From: Terriglobus saanensis SP1PR4
Lineage (GTDB): Bacteria > Acidobacteriota > Terriglobia > Terriglobales > Acidobacteriaceae
Assembly (NCBI RefSeq): GCF_000179915.2
Contig: NC_014963.1
Location: 4,216,001 to 4,280,000 of the forward strand
DNA: 64,000 bases
Direction of reading: 5' to 3'
This document shows, in pieces, positions 9,140-16,566 of the stretch. How positions within the stretch are numbered: position 1 is the stretch's first letter; every line of letters begins with the position of its first letter. The notes under the pieces are model-generated. The model was not told the DNA's origin and did not search any database. It was given only the letters and a program-made list of their open reading frames with translations. The position numbers and the translations under genes were made by a program.

Positions 9140-9295
9140 ATGGCAAACACCAAGAGCATCACCGATACCGACGAGCGCAAGAAGGTAAAGCGCGCCGCAC
9201 GCAAGGCCGCACCGGCCAAGGCAGCACGCACCACTCCCCGCGGCTCCAACAAGAAGAAGCCCAAGGCCATGACCCGCGGAACCTCCAAGCGCTAG
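9140..9295 (+). CDS. Very small basic protein (51 aa)
   Basis: ATG 9140 to TAG 9293-9295, 51 residues. About a third are Lys or Arg, with many Ala, as in KKVKRAARKAAPAKAAR and a tail PKAMTRGTSKR. It has no hydrophobic core. It resembles histone-H1-like tails or small ribosome-associated proteins in composition only. It lies 40 bp after pcrA and directly before a strong terminator, so it is probably co-transcribed with pcrA or is a short transcript of its own. The purine-rich GAGAGAAGAG upstream is a weak ribosome site. It is a likely real gene given its clean reading frame and the terminator; its role is unknown. Confidence 0.55.
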   Translation: MANTKSITDTDERKKVKRAARKAAPAKAARTTPRGSNKKKPKAMTRGTSKR

Positions 9296-9333
9296 GACTG
9301 GCCGTCCAGGCAGACGCGCTTCGCGCCAGACTA

Positions 9334-9367
9334 CAGAGGGCAACCGGCATCGGTTGCCCTCTGTCTT
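9334..9367 (+). terminator. Rho-independent-type hairpin
   Basis: cagagggcaaccg / cggttgccctctg form a perfect 13-bp stem around gcat, followed by a T-rich run (tctttgt). It ends the pcrA/small-protein transcript. Confidence 0.8.
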
Positions 9368-9423
9368 TGTGCGTTTGTCGATAAGATGAATGCACCACCC
9401 ACATTCTGCCGGAGGGCCGGACG

Positions 9424-10974
9424 CTGCCTAGACAGATCTTTGCCACGAAGTCGATCGACAAACTGATCTCGGATTCCGAGAATCCTGAGAAGGCGTTGCG
9501 GAAGACGCTCGGCCCGGTTTCGCTGACCGCGCTGGGCATCGGTGCGGTCATCGGCTCTGGCATCTTCACCGTCATCGGCACGGCCATCGGCGGGAACCCG
9601 TCGCGCATTGCGGACTGGAAGGGCTCTCCGATCCTCGATCTGATCCTGCACCACGGCGCTGTGGCAGGGCGACCGGGGGCGGGCCCTGCGCTGGCCTTGT
9701 CGCTGGTGCTGGTGGCCATCGTCTGCGGTCTGACGGGGCTCTGTTATGCGGAACTCGCCAGCATGATCCCCATCGCGGGCTCGGCCTACACCTACACCTA
9801 TGCCACGCTGGGCGAGCTGATCGCCTGGATTATCGGCTGGGACCTGATCCTGGAGTACGCCTTTTCCAATATGAGCGTCTCCGTGGGATTCGCGGCACAC
9901 ATTGTGGACCTGCTCGACTGGCTCGGTATACGGCTCGATCCGAAGTGGCTTTCGCCCGCATTCCTTCCCCTCGGCCTGCAGGATCTGGCTGGAAAAGACA
10001 TCTTCGGCTCCGGCTGGCACTTTGGCTTCGATATTCCCGCGTTCGTCGTCGTGCTTCTGCTTACGGTGGTGCTGGTGCGCGGTATCCGCGAATCCGCGCG
10101 GACGAACAATATCATGGTACTGGTGAAGATCGCGGCCATCCTGCTCTTCATCGGCTTCGGCACAAGCTTCATTCACGGATCGAACTACCACCCATTTTCG
10201 CCGAACGGCTTCTCCGGTGTGCTGGCGGGCGGTTCGATCATCTTCTTCACCTACATCGGCTTCGACTCGGTCTCCACGGCGAGTGAGGAGTGCAAGAATC
10301 CTCGCCGAGACGTGCCCATCGGCATCATCGCCACGCTGATCGTCTGCACCATCCTCTACGTGGGCGTAGCGGCCGTTCTGACGGGCATGGTGCCTTGGCA
10401 GAGCATCGCGGGCGATGGCGCACCGGTGGTGAACGCGTTGAAGCGCGTCAGCCTTCTGCCCGGAGCGCACCGCCTGCACTGGGTACGACTTTTCGTTCTG
10501 CTGGGCGCGCTGGTGGGCATGGTCTCGTCCATCCTGGTCTTCCAACTGGGCCAGGCGCGCGTCTGGTATGCCATGAGCCGTGACCGGCTGCTTCCGGATG
10601 TCTTCTCCAGCGTGCATCCGAAGTTCCGGACACCGGCGTTTGCTACCTGGGTTGCGGGGTTTCTGGTGGCGATTCCCTCGGGGCTCTTCGACGTGGGCAC
10701 CTTTGCCGAGATGTCGAACATCGGAACGCTCTTCGCCTTCGTTCTGGTTTCGATTGGCGTGCTCGTGCTGAGACGGAAAGACGCTGGCAGGCATCGTGGT
10801 TTCCGTGTGCCTTTTGGCCCGGTGATTCCCGTACTGAGCACCTTCTTCTGCGTCCTCCTGATGGCCGGTCTGCCCGCGATTACGTGGGTGCGTTTCTTCG
10901 TCTGGCTGATCATCGGGCTTTGCGTTTATTACTTCTACAGCCGCAAACGGAGCGAGTTCTACCAGGCCAAATGA
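9424..10974 (+). CDS. APC-family amino-acid permease (cationic amino-acid transporter type)
   Basis: About 516 residues with twelve or more hydrophobic segments. The first carries the APC signature GIGAVIGSGIF, and the protein has the long loops typical of YhdG/CAT-like permeases. The conserved cytoplasmic N-terminus (QIFATKSIDKLISDSENPEK) lies upstream of the first standard start (TTG 9496). The only good start for it is CTG 9424, placed 8 bp after GGAGGG, so a CTG start is proposed. The alternative is TTG 9496, which would drop 24 conserved residues. Inner membrane; the exact substrate is unknown. It overlaps the next gene by ATGA, so the two are translated together. Confidence 0.87.
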   Translation: MPRQIFATKSIDKLISDSENPEKALRKTLGPVSLTALGIGAVIGSGIFTVIGTAIGGNPSRIADWKGSPILDLILHHGAVAGRPGAGPALALSLVLVAIVCGLTGLCYAELASMIPIAGSAYTYTYATLGELIAWIIGWDLILEYAFSNMSVSVGFAAHIVDLLDWLGIRLDPKWLSPAFLPLGLQDLAGKDIFGSGWHFGFDIPAFVVVLLLTVVLVRGIRESARTNNIMVLVKIAAILLFIGFGTSFIHGSNYHPFSPNGFSGVLAGGSIIFFTYIGFDSVSTASEECKNPRRDVPIGIIATLIVCTILYVGVAAVLTGMVPWQSIAGDGAPVVNALKRVSLLPGAHRLHWVRLFVLLGALVGMVSSILVFQLGQARVWYAMSRDRLLPDVFSSVHPKFRTPAFATWVAGFLVAIPSGLFDVGTFAEMSNIGTLFAFVLVSIGVLVLRRKDAGRHRGFRVPFGPVIPVLSTFFCVLLMAGLPAITWVRFFVWLIIGLCVYYFYSRKRSEFYQAK

Positions 10975-11690
10975 GCAGCCCCTTCCTCACCGCCGAGTGG
11001 CGCAGGCTGATCATGGCGAACTATGTCCTCGCGCCGGAGCTATTGGCGGACTACCTTCCAGCCGGGACGGAGCTGGATCTCTTCCACGGGCAGTGCTTCG
11101 TCAGCCTGATCGGGTTTTACTTTCAGAACGTGCGTTTGAAGGGCTTTCGCATTCCCTTCCATGCAAACTTTGAAGAGGTCAATCTGCGTTTTTATGTGCG
11201 CAGAATCCTTCCGACTGGCGAAGCGCGGCGGGGTGTGGTCTTCATCCGCGAGTTGGTTCCGCTCCACGCCATCAGCATCGTCGCCAATACCCTCTATGGC
11301 GAGCGGTACGCCGTGGCTCCGATGAAGCTCCTCTGGAGCGAGAACGATGGAGCGCTGCAGACCGGATATCGCTGGAAGAGCCACGGGCACTGGCACAGCA
11401 TGGAAGCCACATCCGAGAGGGGCCTCGTCTCAATCGAACCGGGCTCTGTGCAGGAGTTCATCACGGAGCACTACTGGGGCTACGCAAAGAAGCGCGGCGG
11501 GCGCACGATGGAGTACGCCGTGCAGCATCCGCGCTGGCAGCAGTATGTTCTGCGGTCTTTTTCGACGGATGCGGATTTTGGAGCGCTCTACGGAGAGCGG
11601 TTCGCTCCGCTAACCGGTCGTGAACCGGACAACGTGATTCTGGCCGAAGGATCGGCGATTGCGATCCTCCATGGCCAGACGCTGGGCTAG
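10971..11690 (+). CDS. DUF2071 (YqjF-like) protein
   Basis: 239 residues starting in the ATGA overlap with the permease stop. Conserved DUF2071 features are present: the opening WRRLIMANYVLAPELL, VSLIGFYFQNVRLKG, then NLRFYVRR and GVVFIRE. The family is about this size, has an acetoacetate-decarboxylase-like fold and no established reaction. The overlap with the permease suggests co-expression but says little about role. Its stop codon is followed immediately by a relic of another gene (11691-11735). Confidence 0.8.
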   Translation: MSSPFLTAEWRRLIMANYVLAPELLADYLPAGTELDLFHGQCFVSLIGFYFQNVRLKGFRIPFHANFEEVNLRFYVRRILPTGEARRGVVFIRELVPLHAISIVANTLYGERYAVAPMKLLWSENDGALQTGYRWKSHGHWHSMEATSERGLVSIEPGSVQEFITEHYWGYAKKRGGRTMEYAVQHPRWQQYVLRSFSTDADFGALYGERFAPLTGREPDNVILAEGSAIAILHGQTLG

Positions 11691-11735
11691 TTACTTCGCA
11701 GGCACCATGACGGCGCTCTGATCGGCTTTCGTAAT
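11691..11735 (-). pseudogene. Relic of the 3' end of a DUF4252-like gene (left direct repeat)
   Basis: Read on the minus strand, these bases encode GITKADQSAVMVPAK and a TAA stop. This matches the last residues of the gene at 12604-13179 (GIPKVDQSAVMVPAK, TAG). 33 bp (11692-11724) are identical to 12605-12637, and the following 20 bp agree at about 13 positions. The mismatches indicate a diverged copy and not a fresh duplication. It marks the left edge of the inserted two-gene module. Confidence 0.75.
11692..11724 (+). repeat. Direct repeat, left copy
   Basis: 33 bp identical to 12605-12637, in the same orientation. The two copies bracket the low-GC module at 11725-12604 in the manner of attachment-site duplications. 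No integrase lies between them. Confidence 0.85.
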
Positions 11736-11743
11736 GCCTCAGT

Positions 11744-11765
11744 GTTATTTTTTCTAAAAAATAAC
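11744..11765. promoter_or_regulatory. AT-rich perfect palindrome (operator or terminator)
   Basis: gttatttttt-ct-aaaaaataac has 10-bp perfect arms with a 2-bp centre. It lies just upstream of the promoter of the Cas2-like/PIN module. It could be an autoregulatory operator, or a bidirectional terminator isolating the module from the upstream operon. Confidence 0.5.
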
Positions 11766-11780
11766 GCAAGCAGGATAAAT

Positions 11781-11809
11781 TTGCATCCTTATTTCAGTTC
11801 GAATATAAA
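11781..11809 (+). promoter_or_regulatory. Sigma-70-type promoter giving a leaderless transcript
   Basis: TTGCAT (11781-11786), a 17-bp spacer and TATAAA (11804-11809) are close to the consensus. The ATG at 11816 begins 6 bp after the -10 box, where transcription would be expected to start. No Shine-Dalgarno sequence precedes that ATG, so a leaderless mRNA is predicted. Confidence 0.6.
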
Positions 11810-11815
11810 GCGGTC

Positions 11816-12145
11816 ATGACGACAAAAAAGGTAAGTGCCCGGACCGGTTCTCGCTATTGGTTGACCTATGATCTGGGCATTCGGGGAGATTATGAGTCTC
11901 TTTACGAATGGCTTGATCAGCAACACGCAGTCGAATGTGGAGACAGTGTGGCCACTTTCGTTTCAAGAAAATCTGCAGATGAGATTAAAAAAGAACTCGC
12001 CGCGATCTTAGGTACAGAGAAAAGGTCGCGCGTCTATCTCATTAGCGGACGTGCCCACAAGGGACAGTTCTTGATCGGTGGCCGCAAATCTGCGCCATGG
12101 GCGGGTTTTGCACTAGCGTCTCAGGCCTCGGGAAGCGATGAATGA
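11816..12145 (+). CDS. Cas2/SinR-like small protein, putative antitoxin-position partner
   Basis: 109 residues with a beta-alpha-beta-beta-alpha-beta pattern as in Cas2, VapD and SinR-like ferredoxin folds. Strand 1 (YWLTYDLG) ends in the Asp found at the Cas2 active-site position. It is followed by helix DYESLYEWLDQ, strand SVATFVS, helix ADEIKKELAAIL and strand VYLISG. There is no CRISPR array or cas gene nearby, so a CRISPR role is unlikely. It overlaps the PIN-domain gene by ATGA and is the first gene of a low-GC pair, which is the classic antitoxin position. The start at ATG 11816 appears leaderless. The fold call comes from pattern recognition only. Confidence 0.6.
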   Translation: MTTKKVSARTGSRYWLTYDLGIRGDYESLYEWLDQQHAVECGDSVATFVSRKSADEIKKELAAILGTEKRSRVYLISGRAHKGQFLIGGRKSAPWAGFALASQASGSDE

Positions 12146-12594
12146 GCTATATCTGTGCGGATGCCTGCTTTGTAATCGCATTGTCAGATCCCCGAGACGG
12201 TTACCATGACCGTGCTTTACAAATCTACGAAGAATATTTGGAAAATAGTGCCAATGTCTTATTTCTTCCATGGCCAGCTATTTACGAAGCCGTATCTACG
12301 AGAGCAGCAAGGAACCCCACCTATCTTGCCCGTCTTCGAGCAAATTGGAACACACTTCAGTCTCTAGGCAGGCTGGAATTATTAGACGACTCCCCCTATC
12401 GAGACCAGGCTCTGGACGATAGTTTTATCAATCCTTCTCCGTCTAGAAGAAAACCTGTACATCTCAGCGCGGCAGATCGCGTCATCCGCAGTATGATCGC
12501 GGATGGAAGTTTGCGCCTGGACGCTCTGATTTCATTCAACTACAGCGACTTTGCAGATGTATGCGCCGTTCGCAAGTGTGTTGTCATTGATTAG
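12142..12594 (+). CDS. PIN-domain protein, putative ribonuclease toxin
   Basis: 150 residues. The N-terminal CADACFVIALSDPRD has the first PIN acidic residue after a beta-strand. PAIYEAVS at about residue 46 supplies the Glu, and AADRVIRSMIAD followed by ALISFNYSDF supplies the later acidic sites and the usual 'T/S-x-(D/N)-x-D-F' strand. VapC-type toxins of this size cleave tRNA or rRNA; whether this one does is unknown. Start ATG 12142 overlaps the stop of the Cas2-like gene. Base composition is clearly more AT-rich than the neighbours, and direct repeats flank the pair, so recent acquisition is likely. Confidence 0.68.
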   Translation: MSYICADACFVIALSDPRDGYHDRALQIYEEYLENSANVLFLPWPAIYEAVSTRAARNPTYLARLRANWNTLQSLGRLELLDDSPYRDQALDDSFINPSPSRRKPVHLSAADRVIRSMIADGSLRLDALISFNYSDFADVCAVRKCVVID

Positions 12595-12603
12595 CGCCTT
12601 ACC

Positions 12604-13179
12604 CTACTTCGCAGGCACCATGACGGCGCTCTGATCGACCTTGGGGATGCCGAAGTGGCCGCTGAGGTGAAGCAGGTCCAGAGGACGCAGGGTGCAGTCC
12701 ACGGCAATATAGTTCATGTTGCGTCCACCACGGTTCAGAACGATCACGTTGCGGATATTCGCGCCTTCAAAGTGAATCCAGAGATCGGTAGCCTGTCCGG
12801 GATGCCCGTTGGCGTTTACCAGATGCTTCCAGCCCGCACCGTGGAAGCCTTCGGCGACGGAGGCGAAGGCGCCGGGATCGTAGTTGGCCTGCTCGCGGAA
12901 GTTGTAGTTATGCACCGTGATGCTGTTCAGGCCAGCCACGACGCGGCGCGTCTCGGCATCAGCGCCGTTGAAGAAGCCGTCTGCCGCCTGCAGCATGGTG
13001 CGGTCGAAGGTGAAGGAGCTCTGCGTTGCGGGTTGCTGCACCAGGGCGTCGAAGCCGAAGTGCTGCATCTCTCCCGGTGGCTGGGCAAGAAGTGTCCCAG
13101 CCAAAAGAAGAGGAGCCAGGCCAAGCGCGGATCGGCGCAGGAGAGAACCAAACATATTTGGAGACAGGGATATCGACAT
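12604..13179 (-). CDS. DUF4252-like secreted protein
   Basis: 191 residues from ATG 13179, which has GAGGGAGGG about 10 bp upstream; the longer open frame upstream has no coding character. A signal peptide (LRRSALGLAPLLLAGTLLAQ) is followed by a domain with the DUF4252 pattern: V-H-N-Y-N-F, the LVNANGHPGQATDLWIHFEG strand pair, and the closing HLSGHFGIPK. It is predicted to be periplasmic or exported. The function is unknown. The last 11 codons are duplicated at 11692-11724, so its 3' end was the site where the neighbouring module arrived. Confidence 0.72.
   Translation of the reverse strand: MSISLSPNMFGSLLRRSALGLAPLLLAGTLLAQPPGEMQHFGFDALVQQPATQSSFTFDRTMLQAADGFFNGADAETRRVVAGLNSITVHNYNFREQANYDPGAFASVAEGFHGAGWKHLVNANGHPGQATDLWIHFEGANIRNVIVLNRGGRNMNYIAVDCTLRPLDLLHLSGHFGIPKVDQSAVMVPAK
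12605..12637 (+). repeat. Direct repeat, right copy
   Basis: 33 bp identical to 11692-11724. It lies inside the 3' end of the DUF4252-like gene, whose reading frame is intact. Confidence 0.85.
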
Positions 13180-13365
13180 GGGCGGAAGCCCTCCCTCTAT
13201 GTAGACGCAGGTTTTCGGAAAATGACGCGCTTGAAAAAAGCAGCACGGGGGAGGCGGAAATCGGCGTGGCTTACCGCCTTGTCCTAAGGAAGATACAAAA
13301 GTGTTACATCCGCTCCGCCACGAACGGATGGCAGACACAGGGTGTGCTGCGCTATCATTCTGCGT

Positions 13366-13638
13366 ATGAAGTTCGGTAAGCGTACGCAAGAGATTGCACG
13401 AAAGTTCGAAGCGATGGCCCACGAGATGGAATCCTCGGAGCCAGCGGAGCACGACGCCGCACATCATGTGATGGCGATCGTCGGCTGGGCTACGGCTGCC
13501 GTGGGTGCGGTTGCCCTGGGGCTGTTTGTAGGCCGCGAACTGCGGTATCGCTACAAGTTCAAGCGCCGTACGCCGTACGACTTCTACTCGCATTCCGGCG
13601 ACAAGATGCAGGACGTGGAGTACAGCGTCGGGGTCTAG
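13366..13638 (+). CDS. Small single-pass membrane protein
   Basis: 90 residues from ATG 13366 (MKFGKRTQEIARKFEAM). The N-terminus is hydrophilic and partly helical. One transmembrane segment (about residues 37-55, VMAIVGWATAAVGAVALGLFVG) is followed by a basic RYRYKFKRR stop-transfer cluster and a short tail. No family is recognised. It precedes fabD by about 50 bp and may be co-transcribed with it. The start was chosen at the first Met after the upstream non-coding stretch. Confidence 0.6.
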   Translation: MKFGKRTQEIARKFEAMAHEMESSEPAEHDAAHHVMAIVGWATAAVGAVALGLFVGRELRYRYKFKRRTPYDFYSHSGDKMQDVEYSVGV

Positions 13639-13686
13639 ACCCTCCGCCCGGCCTTGGCTGTGGAGCGCGTGTCTGCGCTAACATCA

Positions 13687-14673
13687 ATGCCGATGACTGA
13701 AATTTCCAGCACGATCGCAACCGAAGAAACTCCCCGCAAAATCGCCTTCCTCTTCCCCGGACAGGGCTCCCAGACCGTTGGCATGGGCCACGATCTTGCC
13801 GACCGCTTTCCTGTCGCGAAAGACACCTTTGCCGAAGCCGATGAAGCCCTCGGCTTCTCCCTCTCCGACCTCTGCTTCAACGGCCCGGAAGAGCAGCTGA
13901 AACAGACAGAGCATACCCAGCCAGCGATCCTGACGGTTTCCGTCGCCGTGGCACGCGTTCTGGCAGAGCACGGCATCTCCGCCGCCATGACGGCGGGCCA
14001 CTCGCTCGGCGAGTACTCAGCCTATGTGGCTGCGGGGACGATCTCTTTTGCGGATGCCGTACGGACGGTGCGCTCCCGTGGACAGTTCATGCAGCAGGCC
14101 GTCCCGGCGGGCCAGGGCACCATGGCGGCGATCCTGGGGCTGTCTGTGGAACGTATATCCGACATGTGCGCGCAGGCCTCCTCAGAGACCAGCGCGGTCG
14201 TAGCTCCCGCGAACCTGAACTCCCCCGATCAGACGGTGATCTCCGGCGCGACCGCTGCGGTGGAGCGTGCGGCGGAGCTTTGTAAAGAATCAGGAGCCAA
14301 ACGGGCGGTCATGCTTCCTGTTTCGGCTCCCTTTCACTGCCAGCTGATGGCGCCTGCGGCGCATCAGCTGACCACGACGCTCGAAGCCGTCTCTCTTGTA
14401 GACCCGGCATTTCCCGTCGCCAGCAACGTAGATGCACGCCTGATCACGCGCCAGGGCGATGTGCGGGACACGCTGATCCGCCAGGTCACCGGCGCGGTCC
14501 GCTGGGTCGAGTGCATCGAGCTTCTGAAGACCTCCGGAGCGACGCACTTTATCGAAGCCGGTCCGGGCAAGGTGCTCTGCGGCCTGATGCGGCAGATCGA
14601 CCGCACACAAACCTGCCTGAACGTGGAAGACAGCGCCAGCCTGGAGAAGACGCTGGCCGCGCTCTCCGCATGA
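13687..14673 (+). CDS. fabD: Malonyl-CoA:ACP transacylase
   Basis: 328 residues from ATG 13687 (ATG 13693 is equally possible; there is no clear ribosome site to decide). LFPGQGSQTVGMG opens the fold. GHSLGEYSA carries the catalytic Ser-His-adjacent nucleophile elbow, and PVSAPFHCQLM contains the catalytic His. FabD transfers malonyl from CoA to ACP for fatty-acid synthesis in the cytoplasm. It is not in a fab operon here; instead it overlaps an ABC-transporter ATPase by ATGA. Confidence 0.93.
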   Translation: MPMTEISSTIATEETPRKIAFLFPGQGSQTVGMGHDLADRFPVAKDTFAEADEALGFSLSDLCFNGPEEQLKQTEHTQPAILTVSVAVARVLAEHGISAAMTAGHSLGEYSAYVAAGTISFADAVRTVRSRGQFMQQAVPAGQGTMAAILGLSVERISDMCAQASSETSAVVAPANLNSPDQTVISGATAAVERAAELCKESGAKRAVMLPVSAPFHCQLMAPAAHQLTTTLEAVSLVDPAFPVASNVDARLITRQGDVRDTLIRQVTGAVRWVECIELLKTSGATHFIEAGPGKVLCGLMRQIDRTQTCLNVEDSASLEKTLAALSA

Positions 14674-15503
14674 GCGAACCGCTACACGACGTGCTTTTAG
14701 ACGTACGCGACCTGACGGTGCGCTTTCGCACGGAAAAAGGCGCGCACACCGCCGTGGACGGCATCAGCTTTCAGATCGCGGCGGGGGAGGTTCTTGGTCT
14801 GGTCGGCGAATCGGGTTCGGGAAAGTCGGCGACCTCCCTGGCGATCCTTCGCCTGCTCGCGCCCAACGCCGAAATCGGCGGCAGCATCCGCTTTGCGGCG
14901 GGAGACCTTCTCCAACTTCCCGAATCCGCGATGCGCTCCCGGCGCGGACGCGAGATCGCGATGATCTTCCAGGAACCGATGACCGCGCTCAATCCCGTGA
15001 TGGCCGTGGGCGAACAGATCGCCGAAGCCGTCCGGGCGCACCATCGCAGCCTGAAGCGCGACGAGATAAAGCAGCAGGTGCTCCGCGCGATGCACGACGT
15101 GGCCCTTCCCGACCCGGAGCGGCGCTATGGCGAGTATCCCCACCAGTTTTCCGGTGGGCAGCGGCAGAGAATCCTGATCGCCATGGCCATCGTGAACAAA
15201 CCGAAACTCCTCATCGCCGACGAACCGACGACCGCCCTGGACGTGACCGTGCAGGCGCAGATTCTGGCCCTTCTCGCCGATTTACGCCGTTCGCATGGCC
15301 TGGCTATGTTATTTATCTCGCACGACTTAGCGGTCACAGCACAGACTGCGAACCGTGTGGCCGTGATGCAGCGAGGCGCGATTGTGGAGATGGCCTCGAC
15401 GCGGGAGATCTTTCACAATCCCCAACACGCCTATACCCGCAGCCTTCTGGCGGCAGCTCCAACCATGCGGACGGACCGCACTCTGCCGCTCGCGACCGTC
15501 TAA
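14670..15503 (+). CDS. Peptide/nickel-type ABC transporter ATPase (DppD/OppD-like)
   Basis: 277 residues. Walker A is GESGSGKS, the signature is FSGGQRQR, Walker B is LLIADEPTTALD, and the switch His is in LFISHD. The TALDVTVQAQIL segment is typical of DppD/OppD proteins. They usually carry a further C-terminal oligopeptide/zinc region; here it is short (ends ...MRTDRTLPLATV). No permease or binding-protein gene is adjacent, so it is an orphan subunit in this window. The start overlaps the fabD stop (ATGA), suggesting translational coupling. Confidence 0.87.
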   Translation: MSEPLHDVLLDVRDLTVRFRTEKGAHTAVDGISFQIAAGEVLGLVGESGSGKSATSLAILRLLAPNAEIGGSIRFAAGDLLQLPESAMRSRRGREIAMIFQEPMTALNPVMAVGEQIAEAVRAHHRSLKRDEIKQQVLRAMHDVALPDPERRYGEYPHQFSGGQRQRILIAMAIVNKPKLLIADEPTTALDVTVQAQILALLADLRRSHGLAMLFISHDLAVTAQTANRVAVMQRGAIVEMASTREIFHNPQHAYTRSLLAAAPTMRTDRTLPLATV

Positions 15504-15567
15504 AGTTTGTGATTTCGGGACGCTTTCCGTAAAGTGAGTGGTTGCGGCATTTGGCTGCAACGACCTT

Positions 15568-16329
15568 ATGCGCGCCCTTATCCTCTCCGACATTCACGGG
15601 AACCTGGAAGCTTTGGAAGCAACGCTCGCCGCTGCGGACCGGACAGGCCCCTTTGACGCAGTCTGGAACCTCGGCGACGTAGTCGGCTACGGCGGCAGCC
15701 CGAATGAGGTCGTCGACATCATCCAGGAGCGGGCGACGGTCCATGTTCGTGGAAACCATGATCGCGTCTGCTGCGGACTCTCTTCGGCGCTTGGTTTCAA
15801 CCCAGTGGCGCGACAAGCCGCAGCCTGGACCCACACCGTTCTGACGGAAGAAAACATCAAATGGCTGGCGGAGATGCCCCAGGGACCGGTTCCCTGTGAT
15901 CCGTTCTCCTCAGTGATCTCGCACGGATCGCCTACGAACGAAGACCTTTATATCCTGAACATACGCGATGCATGGGCTCCCCTGCAGCAGATGCAGCGGC
16001 GCACGACCTTCTTCGGACACACCCACGTGCAGGGCGGTTTCAGCTGGATGGAAGAGAGCTGGACAGAGTTTCGGCCGCGCTACGAAGCCAACAGCCATCC
16101 CGCCGAATGGCAGATGACGCTGGAAAAAGATCGCCATTACCTCATCAACCCCGGCTCCGTAGGCCAGCCCCGCGACGGCGACTGGCGCGCCGCCTTTGCG
16201 ATCCTGGAAGAAGAGGCGGCCACGGTGACCTTTCACCGCGTGCCCTACGACTTGGCCCGCGCTCAGGGACGCATCCTGATGGCCGACCTGCCGGAGCGGC
16301 TCGCCCTGCGCCTGCGCGAAGGCCGCTAG
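15568..16329 (+). CDS. Metallophosphoesterase (YfcE/MJ0936-like)
   Basis: 253 residues from ATG 15568. Metal-binding motifs appear in family order: LSDIHGN, NLGDVVGYG, VRGNHD, VISHGSP and FFGHTHVQGG. It is a binuclear-metal phosphatase or phosphodiesterase in the cytoplasm; the substrate cannot be told from sequence. It is a single gene following the ABC ATPase by 64 bp and is followed by a palindromic repeat region. Confidence 0.85.
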   Translation: MRALILSDIHGNLEALEATLAAADRTGPFDAVWNLGDVVGYGGSPNEVVDIIQERATVHVRGNHDRVCCGLSSALGFNPVARQAAAWTHTVLTEENIKWLAEMPQGPVPCDPFSSVISHGSPTNEDLYILNIRDAWAPLQQMQRRTTFFGHTHVQGGFSWMEESWTEFRPRYEANSHPAEWQMTLEKDRHYLINPGSVGQPRDGDWRAAFAILEEEAATVTFHRVPYDLARAQGRILMADLPERLALRLREGR

Positions 16330-16363
16330 GTCTTTTTGTAGCGCAACAAAAGGACCTGCTTTT

Positions 16364-16405
16364 GTGCCCCATTCTTTCGCAGCTTGATCGGCGAAAGGGT
16401 GGGGT
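16364..16405 (-). repeat. REP-like palindrome, copy 1
   Basis: Imperfect palindrome with outer CCCCA/TGGGG and inner TTTCGC/GCGAAA pairing. It is inverted relative to the copy at 16503, so the two flank a piece of about 95 bp as terminal inverted repeats. This fills the gap between the phosphoesterase and the patatin gene. Confidence 0.65.
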
Positions 16406-16502
16406 AAGTTCGCCACGGATCCCCCCTTTGTCATTCCGTAGCGAAGCGAAGGAATCTGCTGGGCTCCGCTTTCCTCACAAATCAGTTTGTGCGCTCCGCG
16501 CG

Positions 16503-16541
16503 ACCCCACCCTTCGCGATGAAGCCGCGAAGAATGGGGCAC
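16503..16541 (+). repeat. REP-like palindrome, copy 2
   Basis: Outer CCCCA/TGGGG and inner TTCGCG/CGCGAA stems. The region 16485-16544 is closely similar to 48407-48468. It pairs with copy 1 in inverted orientation. Confidence 0.65.
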
Positions 16542-16566
16542 AAGAACGAAGCCTGTTTTTTTTGCT

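Noticed and set aside
9331-10794. 487-codon minus-strand open frame
   Set aside because: It mirrors the amino-acid permease, is His/Arg/Gln-rich with no domain, and overlaps the terminator hairpin.
11725-12604. Insertion sequence or integron around the Cas2-like/PIN pair
   Set aside because: No transposase, integrase or terminal inverted repeats lie inside; only the two genes and the flanking direct repeats are present.
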